Shown: positions 21,410 through 30,043 of the stretch, one piece after another
Position numbering within the stretch: position 1 is the stretch's first letter
How the letters are laid out: each line of letters opens with the position of its first letter
From: Cellulomonas biazotea
Lineage (GTDB): Bacteria; Actinomycetota; Actinomycetes; Actinomycetales; Cellulomonadaceae
DNA length: 49,979 nt
Assembly: GCF_004306155.1 (NCBI RefSeq)
Contig: NZ_BIMR01000059.1
Coordinates: 1-49,979 of the forward strand
Direction: 5' to 3'
The notes under the pieces: generated by a model
Told to the model about the DNA's origin: nothing
The model's input: the letters and a program-made list of their open reading frames with translations, nothing else
Databases searched by the model: none
Translations under genes and position numbers: made by a program

Positions 21410-23176
21410 TCAGCCCGCGCGGCCCAGCTCGAGCGTCCGGCCCGGGATCGCCTCCAGCAGGGTCCGCGTGTACGCGGTCTGCGGCGCGTCGAACACCTCG
21501 TCCGCGGTGCCCTGCTCGACGATCCGGCCCTGCTCCATCACGCAGACGACGTCCGCGATCTGCCGGACCACGGCGAGGTCGTGGCTGATGAACAGGTACG
21601 ACAGCCCGAGCCGCTGCTGCAGGTCCGCGAGCAGGTGCAGGATCTGCGCCTGCACGACGACGTCGAGCGCGGAGACCGCCTCGTCGCACACCACGAGCTC
21701 CGGGTCGAGGGCGAGCGCGCGGGCGATCGCGACGCGCTGCCGCTGCCCGCCCGACAGCTCGCCCGGGTAGCGGCGCAGCAGCTGGGTCGGCAGGGCGACG
21801 TCCTCCATGAGCCGGTGCACGCGCTCGCGCCGCTCGGCGGCGGTGCCGGCGCGGTGCGCGCGCAGCGGCTCCTCGATCGTGCGGTAGATGGTGAACAGCG
21901 GGTCGAGCGACGCGTACGGGTCCTGGAAGATCGGCTGCACGCGTCGGCGGAACGCGACCTCGGCGGCCCGGTCGCGGCCGGTGCCGACGTCGGTTCCGTC
22001 GAACCGGATGGTCCCGCTCGTGGGCTCGAGCAGGCCGAGCATCATGCGGGCCACGGTCGACTTGCCCGAGCCGGACTCGCCGACCAGCGCCACCGTCCGA
22101 CCGCGCGGGACCGTGAAGCTCACGTCGTCGACCGCCGTGAAGTCGGTGCCCCGCGAGAACAGGCCGCGGCCGCGCAGGCGGAACACCTTGCTCACGTGCT
22201 CGACCTCGACGATGGTGTCGGGCTCGGCGGGCGCACCCGGTGCTCCCGGGGTCGACACGGCGACCGCGCCCTCCCCCAGCGACGGCGCGAGCAGGTCGTC
22301 GGCCGCCGCGTCGGCGTCGCCCGACTCCTTGGCGAGAGCGATGCGTCGCGAGGCGAGGGACGGCGCCGCGGCGATGAGCCGGCGCGTGTACTCGTGCTGG
22401 GGGTCCTGCAGGATGCGCCGAGCCGGCCCCTGCTCGACGATCTCGCCGCGGTACATGACGACCACGGTGTCGGCGCGCTCGGCCGCGAGGCCGAGGTCGT
22501 GCGTGATGAGCAGGACCGCGACACCGAGCCGGGACGTCAGCGACGTCAGCCCGTCGAGGATGGTGCGCTGCACCGTGACGTCGAGCGCGGACGTGGGCTC
22601 GTCGGCGACGAGCAGCCGCGGCCGTGCGGCCAGTCCCATCGCGATGAGCGCGCGCTGGCGCATGCCGCCGGAGAACTCGTGCGGGTACTGCTGCGCGCGG
22701 CGGGCGGCGTCGGGCAGACCGGCCTCCTCGAGCAGCTCGACGGTGCGCGCCTGCGCCGCGGCGCCCTTGGCGACGCCGTTGTCCTCGAGCGCCTCGACGA
22801 TCTGCGCCCCCACGCGGCGCACCGGGTTGAGGTTCGACATGGGGTCCTGCGGCACGAGGCCCATCTGGGCGCCGCGCAGCCGCGCCATGTCGGAGGCGCT
22901 CATCGTGACGACGTCCTCGCCCGCGAACAGGATGCGGCCGCCGGTGACCTTGCCGTTGGTCGCGAGCAGCCCGAGCACCGCCGCGGCGGTGGTCGACTTG
23001 CCGGACCCCGACTCCCCCACGACCGCCACGGTCTCGCCGGGGTGGACGTCGAGGCTGACGCCGCGCAGCGCGCGGGACGAGCCCGCGTCGGTCCGGAACG
23101 TCACCTCGAGGTCCTGCACCGACAGCAGCGGCTCGCCGCCGAACAGCCCGCCCGTCGTGCCCGTCACGCCGCTCAC
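21410..23176 (-). CDS. ABC importer ATPase, two fused domains (DppD-DppF type)
   Basis: A 588-residue protein carrying two complete ATP-binding cassettes of the peptide/nickel importer class. Each has Walker A GESGSGKST, an ABC signature (FSGGMRQRALIAMGLA in the first, LSGGQRQRVAIARALA in the second), Walker B and the C-terminal oligopeptide extension. They are joined by an acidic, alanine-rich linker of about 60 residues. Fusing the two ATPases that are separate DppD and DppF in E. coli is common in actinobacteria. The GTG at 23176 overlaps the permease stop in a GTGA coupling. It is the last gene of the SBP-permease-permease-ATPase operon. The solute is probably a di- or oligopeptide, but substrate is not proven. 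Confidence 0.93.
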   Translation of the reverse strand: MSGVTGTTGGLFGGEPLLSVQDLEVTFRTDAGSSRALRGVSLDVHPGETVAVVGESGSGKSTTAAAVLGLLATNGKVTGGRILFAGEDVVTMSASDMARLRGAQMGLVPQDPMSNLNPVRRVGAQIVEALEDNGVAKGAAAQARTVELLEEAGLPDAARRAQQYPHEFSGGMRQRALIAMGLAARPRLLVADEPTSALDVTVQRTILDGLTSLTSRLGVAVLLITHDLGLAAERADTVVVMYRGEIVEQGPARRILQDPQHEYTRRLIAAAPSLASRRIALAKESGDADAAADDLLAPSLGEGAVAVSTPGAPGAPAEPDTIVEVEHVSKVFRLRGRGLFSRGTDFTAVDDVSFTVPRGRTVALVGESGSGKSTVARMMLGLLEPTSGTIRFDGTDVGTGRDRAAEVAFRRRVQPIFQDPYASLDPLFTIYRTIEEPLRAHRAGTAAERRERVHRLMEDVALPTQLLRRYPGELSGGQRQRVAIARALALDPELVVCDEAVSALDVVVQAQILHLLADLQQRLGLSYLFISHDLAVVRQIADVVCVMEQGRIVEQGTADEVFDAPQTAYTRTLLEAIPGRTLELGRAG

Positions 23177-24114
23177 CGCTTCCTCGACCGGGGGTCCAGC
23201 GCCTCGCGCAGCGCCTCGCCGAACAACGTGAACCCGAGCGCCGTGACGGCGATGCAGGCGCCCGGCCACAGGGCGAGGCGGGGCGCGATCTCGAGCTCGC
23301 TCTGCGCGGACGTCAGCATGCGGCCCCACTCGGCCGTGGTCGGGGAGCCGCCGCCGAGGCCGAGGAACGACAGCGCGGCGGCCTCGATGACCGCGGTGGC
23401 GAGCAGGAGCGTCGCCTGCACGATGACCGGCGACGCGCTGTTCGGCATGACGTGGCTCATCGTCACCGTCCGGCGGCTCAGGCCGAGCGAGCGGGCGGCC
23501 AGCACGTAGTCCTGCCCGCGTTGCGCGAACATCGACCCGCGCAGCAGCCGCGCGAAGATCGGCACCTGCACGGCACCGATCGCGATGACGATGGCAGCGG
23601 GCGTCGGTCCGGCGATCGCCGCGATCGACACCGCCAGCAGCAGGCTCGGCACCGCGAGGAGCAGGTCGACGAAGCGCATGACACCCGTGTCGGTCCAGCC
23701 GCCCAGGCCGCCCGCGAGGCCGCCGAGCAGGATGCCGCCCAGCAGGCCCAGCAGCGTCGACAGCACGCCGATGAGCAGCGACGCGCGCGCGCCCCAGACG
23801 AGCTGGGAGAACAGGTCGGCGCCGTACCGGTCGAGGCCCAGCAGGTACTCGTCCGACGGGCCGGGGATGTAGGTCGGGCGGATCTCGGCCCGGCCCGGGA
23901 GCTCGCCCGCGTCGTACGGCGCGATGAGCGGGGCGAAGACGGCGACCAGCACGAACACCGCGACGATCGCCGCCCCGACGACCGCCCCGGGGTTGCGGCG
24001 CAGGCGACGCGCGGCGACGCGCCAGTGCGACGCGCCCGCCAGCCGGGCCTCGTCGTCCGCCCGGCCCAGGTCGAGCGGTGCGCTGGGGACCTCGTAGACC
24101 TCGGGCGCGCTCAT
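23173..24114 (-). CDS. ABC importer permease, DppC type
   Basis: A 313-residue membrane permease of the oligopeptide/nickel class. It has an N-terminal cytoplasmic stretch, a first transmembrane helix (GAAIVAVFVLVAVFAPLI), then about five more, with the ABC-coupling EAA loop around DYVLAARSLGLSRRTVTMSHVMPN. Pairing with the DppB-type protein upstream would form the channel. The ATG overlaps the upstream permease stop (24111-24114), and its own stop overlaps the ATPase start, so all three are translationally coupled. Confidence 0.94.
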   Translation of the reverse strand: MSAPEVYEVPSAPLDLGRADDEARLAGASHWRVAARRLRRNPGAVVGAAIVAVFVLVAVFAPLIAPYDAGELPGRAEIRPTYIPGPSDEYLLGLDRYGADLFSQLVWGARASLLIGVLSTLLGLLGGILLGGLAGGLGGWTDTGVMRFVDLLLAVPSLLLAVSIAAIAGPTPAAIVIAIGAVQVPIFARLLRGSMFAQRGQDYVLAARSLGLSRRTVTMSHVMPNSASPVIVQATLLLATAVIEAAALSFLGLGGGSPTTAEWGRMLTSAQSELEIAPRLALWPGACIAVTALGFTLFGEALREALDPRSRKR

Positions 24115-25118
24115 CGCGTCGCCCTCGTCCGCGGGTCGATCACGCCGTAGGAGACGTCCACGAAGAGGTTCACGAGCGCATACACCACCGCGATGATGAG
24201 GATGAAGCCCTGCAGGACGGCGTAGTCGAGGTCGAAGACCGCGTTCGCCAGGAAGCTGCCGATGCCGGGGAAGGCGAAGACGGTCTCGGTGAGGACGGCG
24301 CCCGAAAGCAGCAGACCCACCTGCAGGCCGATGGTCGTCGCGACCGGGAGCATCGCGTTGCGCAGGATGACCCGTCGGCGCAACCGGTCCGCACCGAGCC
24401 CCTTGGCGCGGGCCGTCCGCACGTAGTCGGCGTCCTGGACCTCGATGACGGACGACCGGGTGATGCGCGCGATGATCGCGAGCGGGATCGTCCCGAGCGC
24501 GATCGCGGGGAGCACGAGGTGCATGAGCGCGTCCCAGCTCGCGTCGAACTCCCGCGTGAGGATCCCGTCGAGGACGTAGAACCCCGTCGGGTGCGTGGCC
24601 ACCATCGTCGGGTCCTGCCGACCGGTGGAGGGGAACCACCCCAGGTTGACCGCGAACGCCCACTTGAGCAGGAACGCGAGGAAGAACACGGGGATCGTCA
24701 CGCCGATGAGCGACGCGACGACCGTGAGGTGGTCGAGCGGCCGGCCCTGGCGCCGAGCGGCGACGTAGCCCAGCGGGATCGCGATGCCGATCGCGATGAT
24801 CAGCGCGACGACCGTGAGCTCGATGGTGGCCGGGAACCGGTTGGTGAACTCCTCGAGCACGGGGCGGCCCGTGCGGGTGGAGACGCCGAAGTTGCCCTGG
24901 AGCAGCTGGCCCAGCCAGGTGACGTACTGCTGCACGAGGGGCTTGTCGAAGCCGTAGAGCTCGTTGAGGCGAGCGACCGCCTCCGGGGTGGCGCGCTCCC
25001 CCAGGAGGGCCGTGGCAGGACCTCCCGGGAGAGCGCGCACCCACAGGAACAGCAGGACCGACAACCCGAGCAGGGTGGGGACGAGCAGCGCGAGGCGCCG
25101 CAGGATCAGTCGGGGCAT
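24111..25118 (-). CDS. ABC importer permease, DppB type
   Basis: A 335-residue membrane permease with six predicted helices and the long periplasmic loop after helix 1 typical of DppB/OppB (LGERATPEAVARLNELYGFDKP). The EAA coupling loop is DYVRTARAKGLGADRLRRRVILRNAMLP. It starts 18 bp after the binding-protein stop and is coupled to the DppC-type permease by ATGA overlap. Confidence 0.94.
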   Translation of the reverse strand: MPRLILRRLALLVPTLLGLSVLLFLWVRALPGGPATALLGERATPEAVARLNELYGFDKPLVQQYVTWLGQLLQGNFGVSTRTGRPVLEEFTNRFPATIELTVVALIIAIGIAIPLGYVAARRQGRPLDHLTVVASLIGVTIPVFFLAFLLKWAFAVNLGWFPSTGRQDPTMVATHPTGFYVLDGILTREFDASWDALMHLVLPAIALGTIPLAIIARITRSSVIEVQDADYVRTARAKGLGADRLRRRVILRNAMLPVATTIGLQVGLLLSGAVLTETVFAFPGIGSFLANAVFDLDYAVLQGFILIIAVVYALVNLFVDVSYGVIDPRTRATR

Positions 25119-25136
25119 CGGGTGGTGCGGTCTCTC

Positions 25137-26807
25137 TCAGTCGCCGAGCGTGATGACGTTGTAGACCTCGTCCTGGACCGGCGAGGCCGGGTAGCCCTTG
25201 ACGTCGTCCTTGAACGCAAGGGACGGGACGGGGTGCGCGAGCGGGATGCCGGGCAGGAACTCCAGGAGCTCGGCGTTGGCGGCCTCGTACGCGGCCTTCT
25301 GCTCGTCGATGTCCGCGACGTACCGGGCGTCGTTGATCGCCTGGAAGATCGCGGGGTTGTCGAAGCCCCACTCGTTCGACGGACCGCCGAAGAAGACGCC
25401 GATGAAGTTGTAGGTGTCGTTGTAGTCGCCGGTCCACCCGAGCAGGTGGATGCCGTGGTCGGACGTGCCCTGCATCTTGTCCAGGTACTCCGGGTTCCAC
25501 GGGTCCGGCACCGGGTTCACCGTGATGCCGACCGCCTCGAGGTCCGCCTTGATCGCCGTGAACACCTGCTCCGGCGTCGGCATGTACGGCCGCGAGACGT
25601 TCGTCGGGTAGTTGAAGTCGATCGTGAGGTTCGACTTCCCCGCCTCGGCGAGCAGGCTCTTGGCGAGGTCCGGGTCGTAGTCGTACGTCGTGACGTCGGC
25701 GTTCCAGCCGGAGACCGACGGCGGCACGAAGTTCGTCGCGACCTCGGTGCCCTCGGGCAGCGTCTGCGCGACGAGCGCCTCCTTGTTGATCGCGTGGGCG
25801 ATGGCCTGCCGGACCTTGAGGTCGGCCAGGTCGGGGTTCGCCTGGTTCATCGCGAGGTACAGGATGTTGAACGGCTCGCGGTTGACGATCTGGAAGCCCT
25901 CGTCGGCCAGCGCCTGCACGTCGGCCGGGCCGACCAGGTCGTAGCCGTCGATGTCGCCCGCCTGCAGCGCCTGCCGGCGCGCCGTCGGGTCGGAGATCAC
26001 CGGGAAGACGATCCGCTTGATCTGGCCCTGGTCGCCCCAGTAGTCCTCGTTCGCGACGAGCACGACCTCCTCGCCCGGGCTCCACGAGTCGAACGTGTAC
26101 GGGCCGGTGCCGGTCGGGTGCGCGTTCGCGTACTCGGGCAGGATCGGTGCGTCGCCCTCGCCGGTCACGTTGTCGGCGTCGTACTCCTCGAGCGCGGTCG
26201 GCGACTGCATCGAGAACGACGGCAGCGACAGCGCCGAGACGAGCTCGGGCAGCGGGCTCTTGAGGTGGACGACCGCGGTCGCGGCGTCGGGCGCCTCGCA
26301 GCTGTCGTACTTGCCGGTCCCGTTGAGCGTCTCGACGTCGCTCGTCGCGAACCCGCCGTTGACCTTCTGCCAGTAGTACGACAGCGACTCGGACTGCAGG
26401 ATCCCGGTGAAGTTGTTCCAGCGGTCGAAGTTGAAGCAGACCGCCTCGCCGTCGAAGTCCGTGCCGTCGTGGAACTTCACGTCCTCCTTGAGGTGGAACG
26501 TGTACTCCAGGCCGTCGTCGCTGACGTCCCACGACTCCGCGAGCAGCGGCGCCGGGTCGGCCGTGCCGGGTTCCGTGCCCACGAGACCCTCGAAGATCTG
26601 CCGGGCCACGCGGAACGACTCGCCGTCGTTCGCGAAGGCGGGGTCGAGCCCCGCCGGGTCGCTCGAGGCGGCGAAGATGAACGTGTCGCGGCCACCGCTC
26701 GCGGCGTCGCTCGCGCCGCCGTCGGCGTCGCGATCGCTCGCTGCGCACGCCGTCAGGGCGAGCGCTCCGGCCGCCGAGACGGCCACCAGCTTCCAGGACT
26801 TCACCAC
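25137..26807 (-). CDS. ABC importer solute-binding lipoprotein, family 5
   Basis: A 556-residue extracellular solute-binding protein of the DppA/OppA/NikA family. The signal peptide ends in the lipobox LTAC (Cys21), so it is a lipoprotein on the outer face of the membrane. Family-5 signatures include FNFDRWNN, NEDYWG and FDNPAIFQAINDARYV. I use the GTG at 26807 of four clustered candidates because GGAGG (26815-26819 region) then sits about 6 nt upstream. It heads the operon with DppB, DppC and the fused ATPase. The substrate is probably peptide but cannot be told from sequence. Confidence 0.93.
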   Translation of the reverse strand: MVKSWKLVAVSAAGALALTACAASDRDADGGASDAASGGRDTFIFAASSDPAGLDPAFANDGESFRVARQIFEGLVGTEPGTADPAPLLAESWDVSDDGLEYTFHLKEDVKFHDGTDFDGEAVCFNFDRWNNFTGILQSESLSYYWQKVNGGFATSDVETLNGTGKYDSCEAPDAATAVVHLKSPLPELVSALSLPSFSMQSPTALEEYDADNVTGEGDAPILPEYANAHPTGTGPYTFDSWSPGEEVVLVANEDYWGDQGQIKRIVFPVISDPTARRQALQAGDIDGYDLVGPADVQALADEGFQIVNREPFNILYLAMNQANPDLADLKVRQAIAHAINKEALVAQTLPEGTEVATNFVPPSVSGWNADVTTYDYDPDLAKSLLAEAGKSNLTIDFNYPTNVSRPYMPTPEQVFTAIKADLEAVGITVNPVPDPWNPEYLDKMQGTSDHGIHLLGWTGDYNDTYNFIGVFFGGPSNEWGFDNPAIFQAINDARYVADIDEQKAAYEAANAELLEFLPGIPLAHPVPSLAFKDDVKGYPASPVQDEVYNVITLGD

Positions 26808-26934
26808 GACCACCCTCCGTCAAGTACGTCGATCGACCGGCGCTCCTGGCACCAGCCGGGGCTGACGCTAGGTCTCCCACGTCACGACGCTGTTACGAGT
26901 GAGTACCTATTCGGGTCCGGGCGACACTATCGAC

Positions 26935-27786
26935 ATGTCCGACTTCGCGCAGCCCGTCCCGTCCGATCCGTCCGGCCCTCCGACGACCGACCCGCTCGCC
27001 GACGCCGGGTTCCGCGAGGTGCCCGACGAGGAAGGCGGAACCGCGGGCCGCCGGTGGTGGGACGAGAACGCCGCCGAGTACCTCGACGAGCACGGTGCCT
27101 TCCTCGGTCCGGCCGACTTCGTGTGGTGCCCGGAGGGCGTGCGCGAGCAGGACGCCCGGCTCCTCGGGGACGTCGCGGGCCGGCGGGTGCTCGAGATCGG
27201 GGCCGGGGCGGCGCAGTGCTCACGGTGGCTCGCCGCGCAGGGTGCCGAGGCCGTCGCGACCGACGTGTCGGGCGGCATGCTCGCCGCCGGCGCGCGCTAC
27301 GACCGCGCGGCAGGCACGCGCACGCCGCTCGTCCAGGCGGACGCGCGCGCGCTGCCGTTCGCCGACGACGCCTTCGACGTCGTGTTCACGGCGTTCGGCG
27401 CCATCCCGTTCGTCCCGGACCCCGGTCGCGTGCACGCGGAGGCGCGGCGCGTCCTGCGGCCCGGCGGCCGCTGGGTCTTCGCGGTGACGCACCCGCTGCG
27501 CTGGGCGTTCCCCGACGACCCGTCCGCGCACGGGCTGACCGCGACGCGGTCCTACTTCGACCGACGTCCCTACGTCGAGACGGGCGAGTCGGGCCGCGTC
27601 CTGTACGCGGAGTACCACCGCACGCTCGGCGACCACGTCGCCGACGTCGTCGGTGCGGGCTTCGTGCTCGACCGGCTCGTCGAGCCCGCCTGGCCCGACG
27701 GGCACGACCGCGTCTGGGGCGGGTGGGGACCGGTCCGTGGCGCGCTGCTGCCGGGGACCGCGATCTTCGTGTGCCACGCGGCGTGA
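26935..27786 (+). CDS. SAM-dependent class I methyltransferase
   Basis: A 283-residue class I methyltransferase. SAM-binding motif I is VLEIGAGAAQCSRWLA (about residues 85-100), followed by motif II ATDVSGGML and the post-motif region ADARALPFADDAFDVVFTAFGAIPFV. Many actinobacteria have close relatives annotated only as methyltransferase; the acceptor is unknown. The ATG at 26935 has no clear Shine-Dalgarno. The gene stands alone, divergent from the peptide-importer operon across about 125 bp, and ends at a strong bidirectional hairpin. Confidence 0.88.
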   Translation: MSDFAQPVPSDPSGPPTTDPLADAGFREVPDEEGGTAGRRWWDENAAEYLDEHGAFLGPADFVWCPEGVREQDARLLGDVAGRRVLEIGAGAAQCSRWLAAQGAEAVATDVSGGMLAAGARYDRAAGTRTPLVQADARALPFADDAFDVVFTAFGAIPFVPDPGRVHAEARRVLRPGGRWVFAVTHPLRWAFPDDPSAHGLTATRSYFDRRPYVETGESGRVLYAEYHRTLGDHVADVVGAGFVLDRLVEPAWPDGHDRVWGGWGPVRGALLPGTAIFVCHAA

Positions 27787-27800
27787 GGGCCCGGGACGCA

Positions 27801-27846
27801 CCGGCACCCGGGTCCGCCGCTGCGCGGCGGCGTGCCCGGGTGCCGG
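27801..27846. terminator. Bidirectional hairpin between methyltransferase and actP
   Basis: A 12-bp perfect outer stem (CCGGCACCCGGG with CCCGGGTGCCGG) encloses a 7-bp inner stem (CCGCCGC with GCGGCGG), placed between the ends of convergent genes. Confidence 0.78.
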
Positions 27847-27864
27847 GGTCCGGTCAGCGCGCCG

Positions 27865-29517
27865 TCAGTGCACGACCGCCTTCTCCGAGCCGGCGCCCGT
27901 GAGGGAGCGGACCTCCATCTCGGCGGACTTCTCGACGTTCGGCTTCTCCTTCGTGAGGACCGTGCCGAGGATCCCCAGGAGGAAGGCCAGCGGGATCGAG
28001 ATGATGCCCGGGTTCTCCAGCGGGATGAGGTGGAAGTCGACGGACGTGTCCTTGATCATCGACAGGCTCGCCCCCGTCTTCGGGTCGACCTTGCCGGACA
28101 CGACCGGCGAGATCGCGATGAGCACGATGCACGAGATCAGGCCGCCGTACATGCTCCACAGCGCGCCCGACGTGTTGAACCTCCGCCAGAACAGCGAGTA
28201 GAGGATCGTCGGCAGGTTGGCGCTGGCCGCGACCGCGAACGCGAGCGCCACGAGGAACGCGACGTTCTGCCCGTTGGCGAAGATGCCGCCGATGATCGCG
28301 AGGATGCCGATCGCGATGACCGTCATCCGCGCGACGCGGACCTCGCCGTCCGGGTTGACCTTCCCCTTCTTCAGGACGTTCGCGTAGATGTCGTGCGCGA
28401 ACGACGCCGCGGCCGTGATCGTGAGACCGGCGACGACCGCGAGGATCGTCGCGAAGGCGACCGCGGAGATGAGGCCCAGCAGGATCGTGCCGCCGAGCTC
28501 GTAGGCGAGCATCGGCGCCGCGGAGTTCACGCCGCCCGGTGCCGCCATGATCGTCTCGGGGCCGACCAGCGCCCCCGCGCCGTAGCCGAGCACGAGGGTG
28601 AACAGGTAGAAGATGCCGATCAGCCAGATCGCCCAGACGACCGAGCGACGCGCCTCCTTGGCGGAGGGGACCGTGTAGAACCGCATGAGGACGTGCGGCA
28701 GCCCGGCGGTGCCGAGAACCAGCGCGAGCGCCAGGGACACGAAGTTGAGCTGGCTCATCGCGCTCGCGCCGTACTGCTTGCCGGGCTCGACGAGCGCCTC
28801 GCCGCCCTCGCCCGCCTGGTCGATCGCGCCCTGCAGGAGGTCGGACAGGTTGAACCCGTACTTCGACAGGACCCAGACCGTCATGACGCCCGCGCCCGCG
28901 ATGAGCAGGACGGCCTTGATGATCTGCACCCAGGTGGTGCCCTTCATCCCGCCGACGAGGACGTACAGGATCATGAGCGCGCCGACGACGGCGATGACGA
29001 GGCCCTGCGCGGCGGTCCCCTCGATGCCCAGCAGGAGCGCGACGAGACCACCGGCGCCGGCCATCTGCGCGAGCAGGTAGAAGAACACGACCGCGAGGGT
29101 CGACAGCGCGGCGGCCATGCGGACGGGACGCTCGCGCAGCCGGAACGACAGGACGTCGGCCATCGTGAACCGGCCGGTGTTGCGCAGCAGCTCGGCGACG
29201 AGCAGCAGGGCCACGAGCCACGCGACGAGGAACCCGATCGAGTAGAGGAACCCGTCGTAGCCGTTGATCGCGATCGCGCCGCAGATGCCGAGGAACGACG
29301 CGGCGGACAGGTAGTCGCCCGCGATCGCGGTGCCGTTCTGCGGCCCGGTGAAGGACCGGCCTGCGGCGTAGTAGTCGGCCGCCGTGCGGTTGTTGCGGGA
29401 CGCACGGAAGACGATGACGAGAGTGACGAGGACGAACGCGCCGAAGATCGCGATGTTGACGATCGGCTCGCCGATCTGGTCGGACTGCTCCGCCGCGGTC
29501 CGCACGGCGGCGCTCAC
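27865..29517 (-). CDS. actP: Cation/acetate symporter ActP (SSS family)
   Basis: A 550-residue sodium:solute symporter with about 13 hydrophobic segments. Landmarks for ActP-type acetate permeases are FTGPQNGTAIAGDYLSAASFLG near residue 55, GGMKGTTWVQIIKA and LGTAGLPHVLMRFYTVP. Its role is uptake of acetate and other short monocarboxylates with a cation. It starts at a GTG that overlaps the stop of the preceding DUF485 gene, the standard yjcH-actP arrangement. Acetyl-CoA synthetase is not in this window. Confidence 0.94.
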   Translation of the reverse strand: MSAAVRTAAEQSDQIGEPIVNIAIFGAFVLVTLVIVFRASRNNRTAADYYAAGRSFTGPQNGTAIAGDYLSAASFLGICGAIAINGYDGFLYSIGFLVAWLVALLLVAELLRNTGRFTMADVLSFRLRERPVRMAAALSTLAVVFFYLLAQMAGAGGLVALLLGIEGTAAQGLVIAVVGALMILYVLVGGMKGTTWVQIIKAVLLIAGAGVMTVWVLSKYGFNLSDLLQGAIDQAGEGGEALVEPGKQYGASAMSQLNFVSLALALVLGTAGLPHVLMRFYTVPSAKEARRSVVWAIWLIGIFYLFTLVLGYGAGALVGPETIMAAPGGVNSAAPMLAYELGGTILLGLISAVAFATILAVVAGLTITAAASFAHDIYANVLKKGKVNPDGEVRVARMTVIAIGILAIIGGIFANGQNVAFLVALAFAVAASANLPTILYSLFWRRFNTSGALWSMYGGLISCIVLIAISPVVSGKVDPKTGASLSMIKDTSVDFHLIPLENPGIISIPLAFLLGILGTVLTKEKPNVEKSAEMEVRSLTGAGSEKAVVH

Positions 29518-29867
29518 GCGACCTCACCGTCGTCGAGACGCCCCTCCTCGATGTGCCGGCGGAGCCGGTCGGCGACCGGGTCCTGCCGGTTGTTCGCCCA
29601 GCGGGCGTAGATCATCGTGATGGCGAACGTCGAGACGAACTGGCCGAGGCCGAACAGCAGGCCGACGGTGATCGTGCCCCAGACGCGCGTGCCCATGAAG
29701 TCGTGCGCGTACGTCGAGAGCAGGACGTAGACGAAGTACCAGACGAGGAAGAGCGCCGTCATCGGGAAGACGAAGCGCCGGAAGCGTCGCTTGAGCGCCT
29801 GGAACTCGGCGCTGCGCTGCACGCGTTGGTAGTCGGTCTCTGGGGTGCCGCTGAACGTGTCGGTCAT
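29514..29867 (-). CDS. DUF485 membrane protein (YjcH-like)
   Basis: A 117-residue protein with two transmembrane helices (FPMTALFLVWYFVYVLLSTY and VWGTITVGLLFGLGQFVSTF) and a charged tail, matching DUF485/YjcH. These proteins accompany actP almost everywhere and may be an accessory subunit. A Shine-Dalgarno GGAGG (29873-29877) lies a few nt before the ATG. A CRP-like palindrome and a second inverted repeat sit in the upstream region. Confidence 0.9.
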   Translation of the reverse strand: MTDTFSGTPETDYQRVQRSAEFQALKRRFRRFVFPMTALFLVWYFVYVLLSTYAHDFMGTRVWGTITVGLLFGLGQFVSTFAITMIYARWANNRQDPVADRLRRHIEEGRLDDGEVA

Positions 29868-29902
29868 GCACGCCTCCAGGGGACGTCGGGCGTGGCCTCG
29901 TT

Positions 29903-29933
29903 GCCACAGACGCCTACTGTGGCCCAGATCACG
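29903..29933. promoter_or_regulatory. CRP/GlxR-like site and adjoining inverted repeat upstream of DUF485-actP
   Basis: TGTGG-CCCAGA-TCACG (29918-29933) matches the CRP consensus TGTGA-N6-TCACA at 8 of 10 positions. It overlaps a second palindrome, GCCACAG-N7-CTGTGGC (29903-29923). Both lie 35-65 bp upstream of the operon start, where an activator or repressor would act. CRP-family (GlxR) control of acetate genes is known in corynebacteria; here it is inferred. Confidence 0.45.
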
Positions 29934-30043
29934 TCCGTCCACTACCGATGTTTTCGGGGGGATTCCCGAAACTTCCCCCGATACCTCCGGTTCGGACGGC
30001 TCCGCGTCCGCGCGACCTGCTGCGCGCCGTCAGCGGCGCCGCG

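Noticed and set aside
24078-27902. Long open plus-strand frame across the peptide-importer operon
   Set aside because: It is the antisense shadow of DppB and the binding protein and only becomes protein-like where the real methyltransferase lies, in a different frame.
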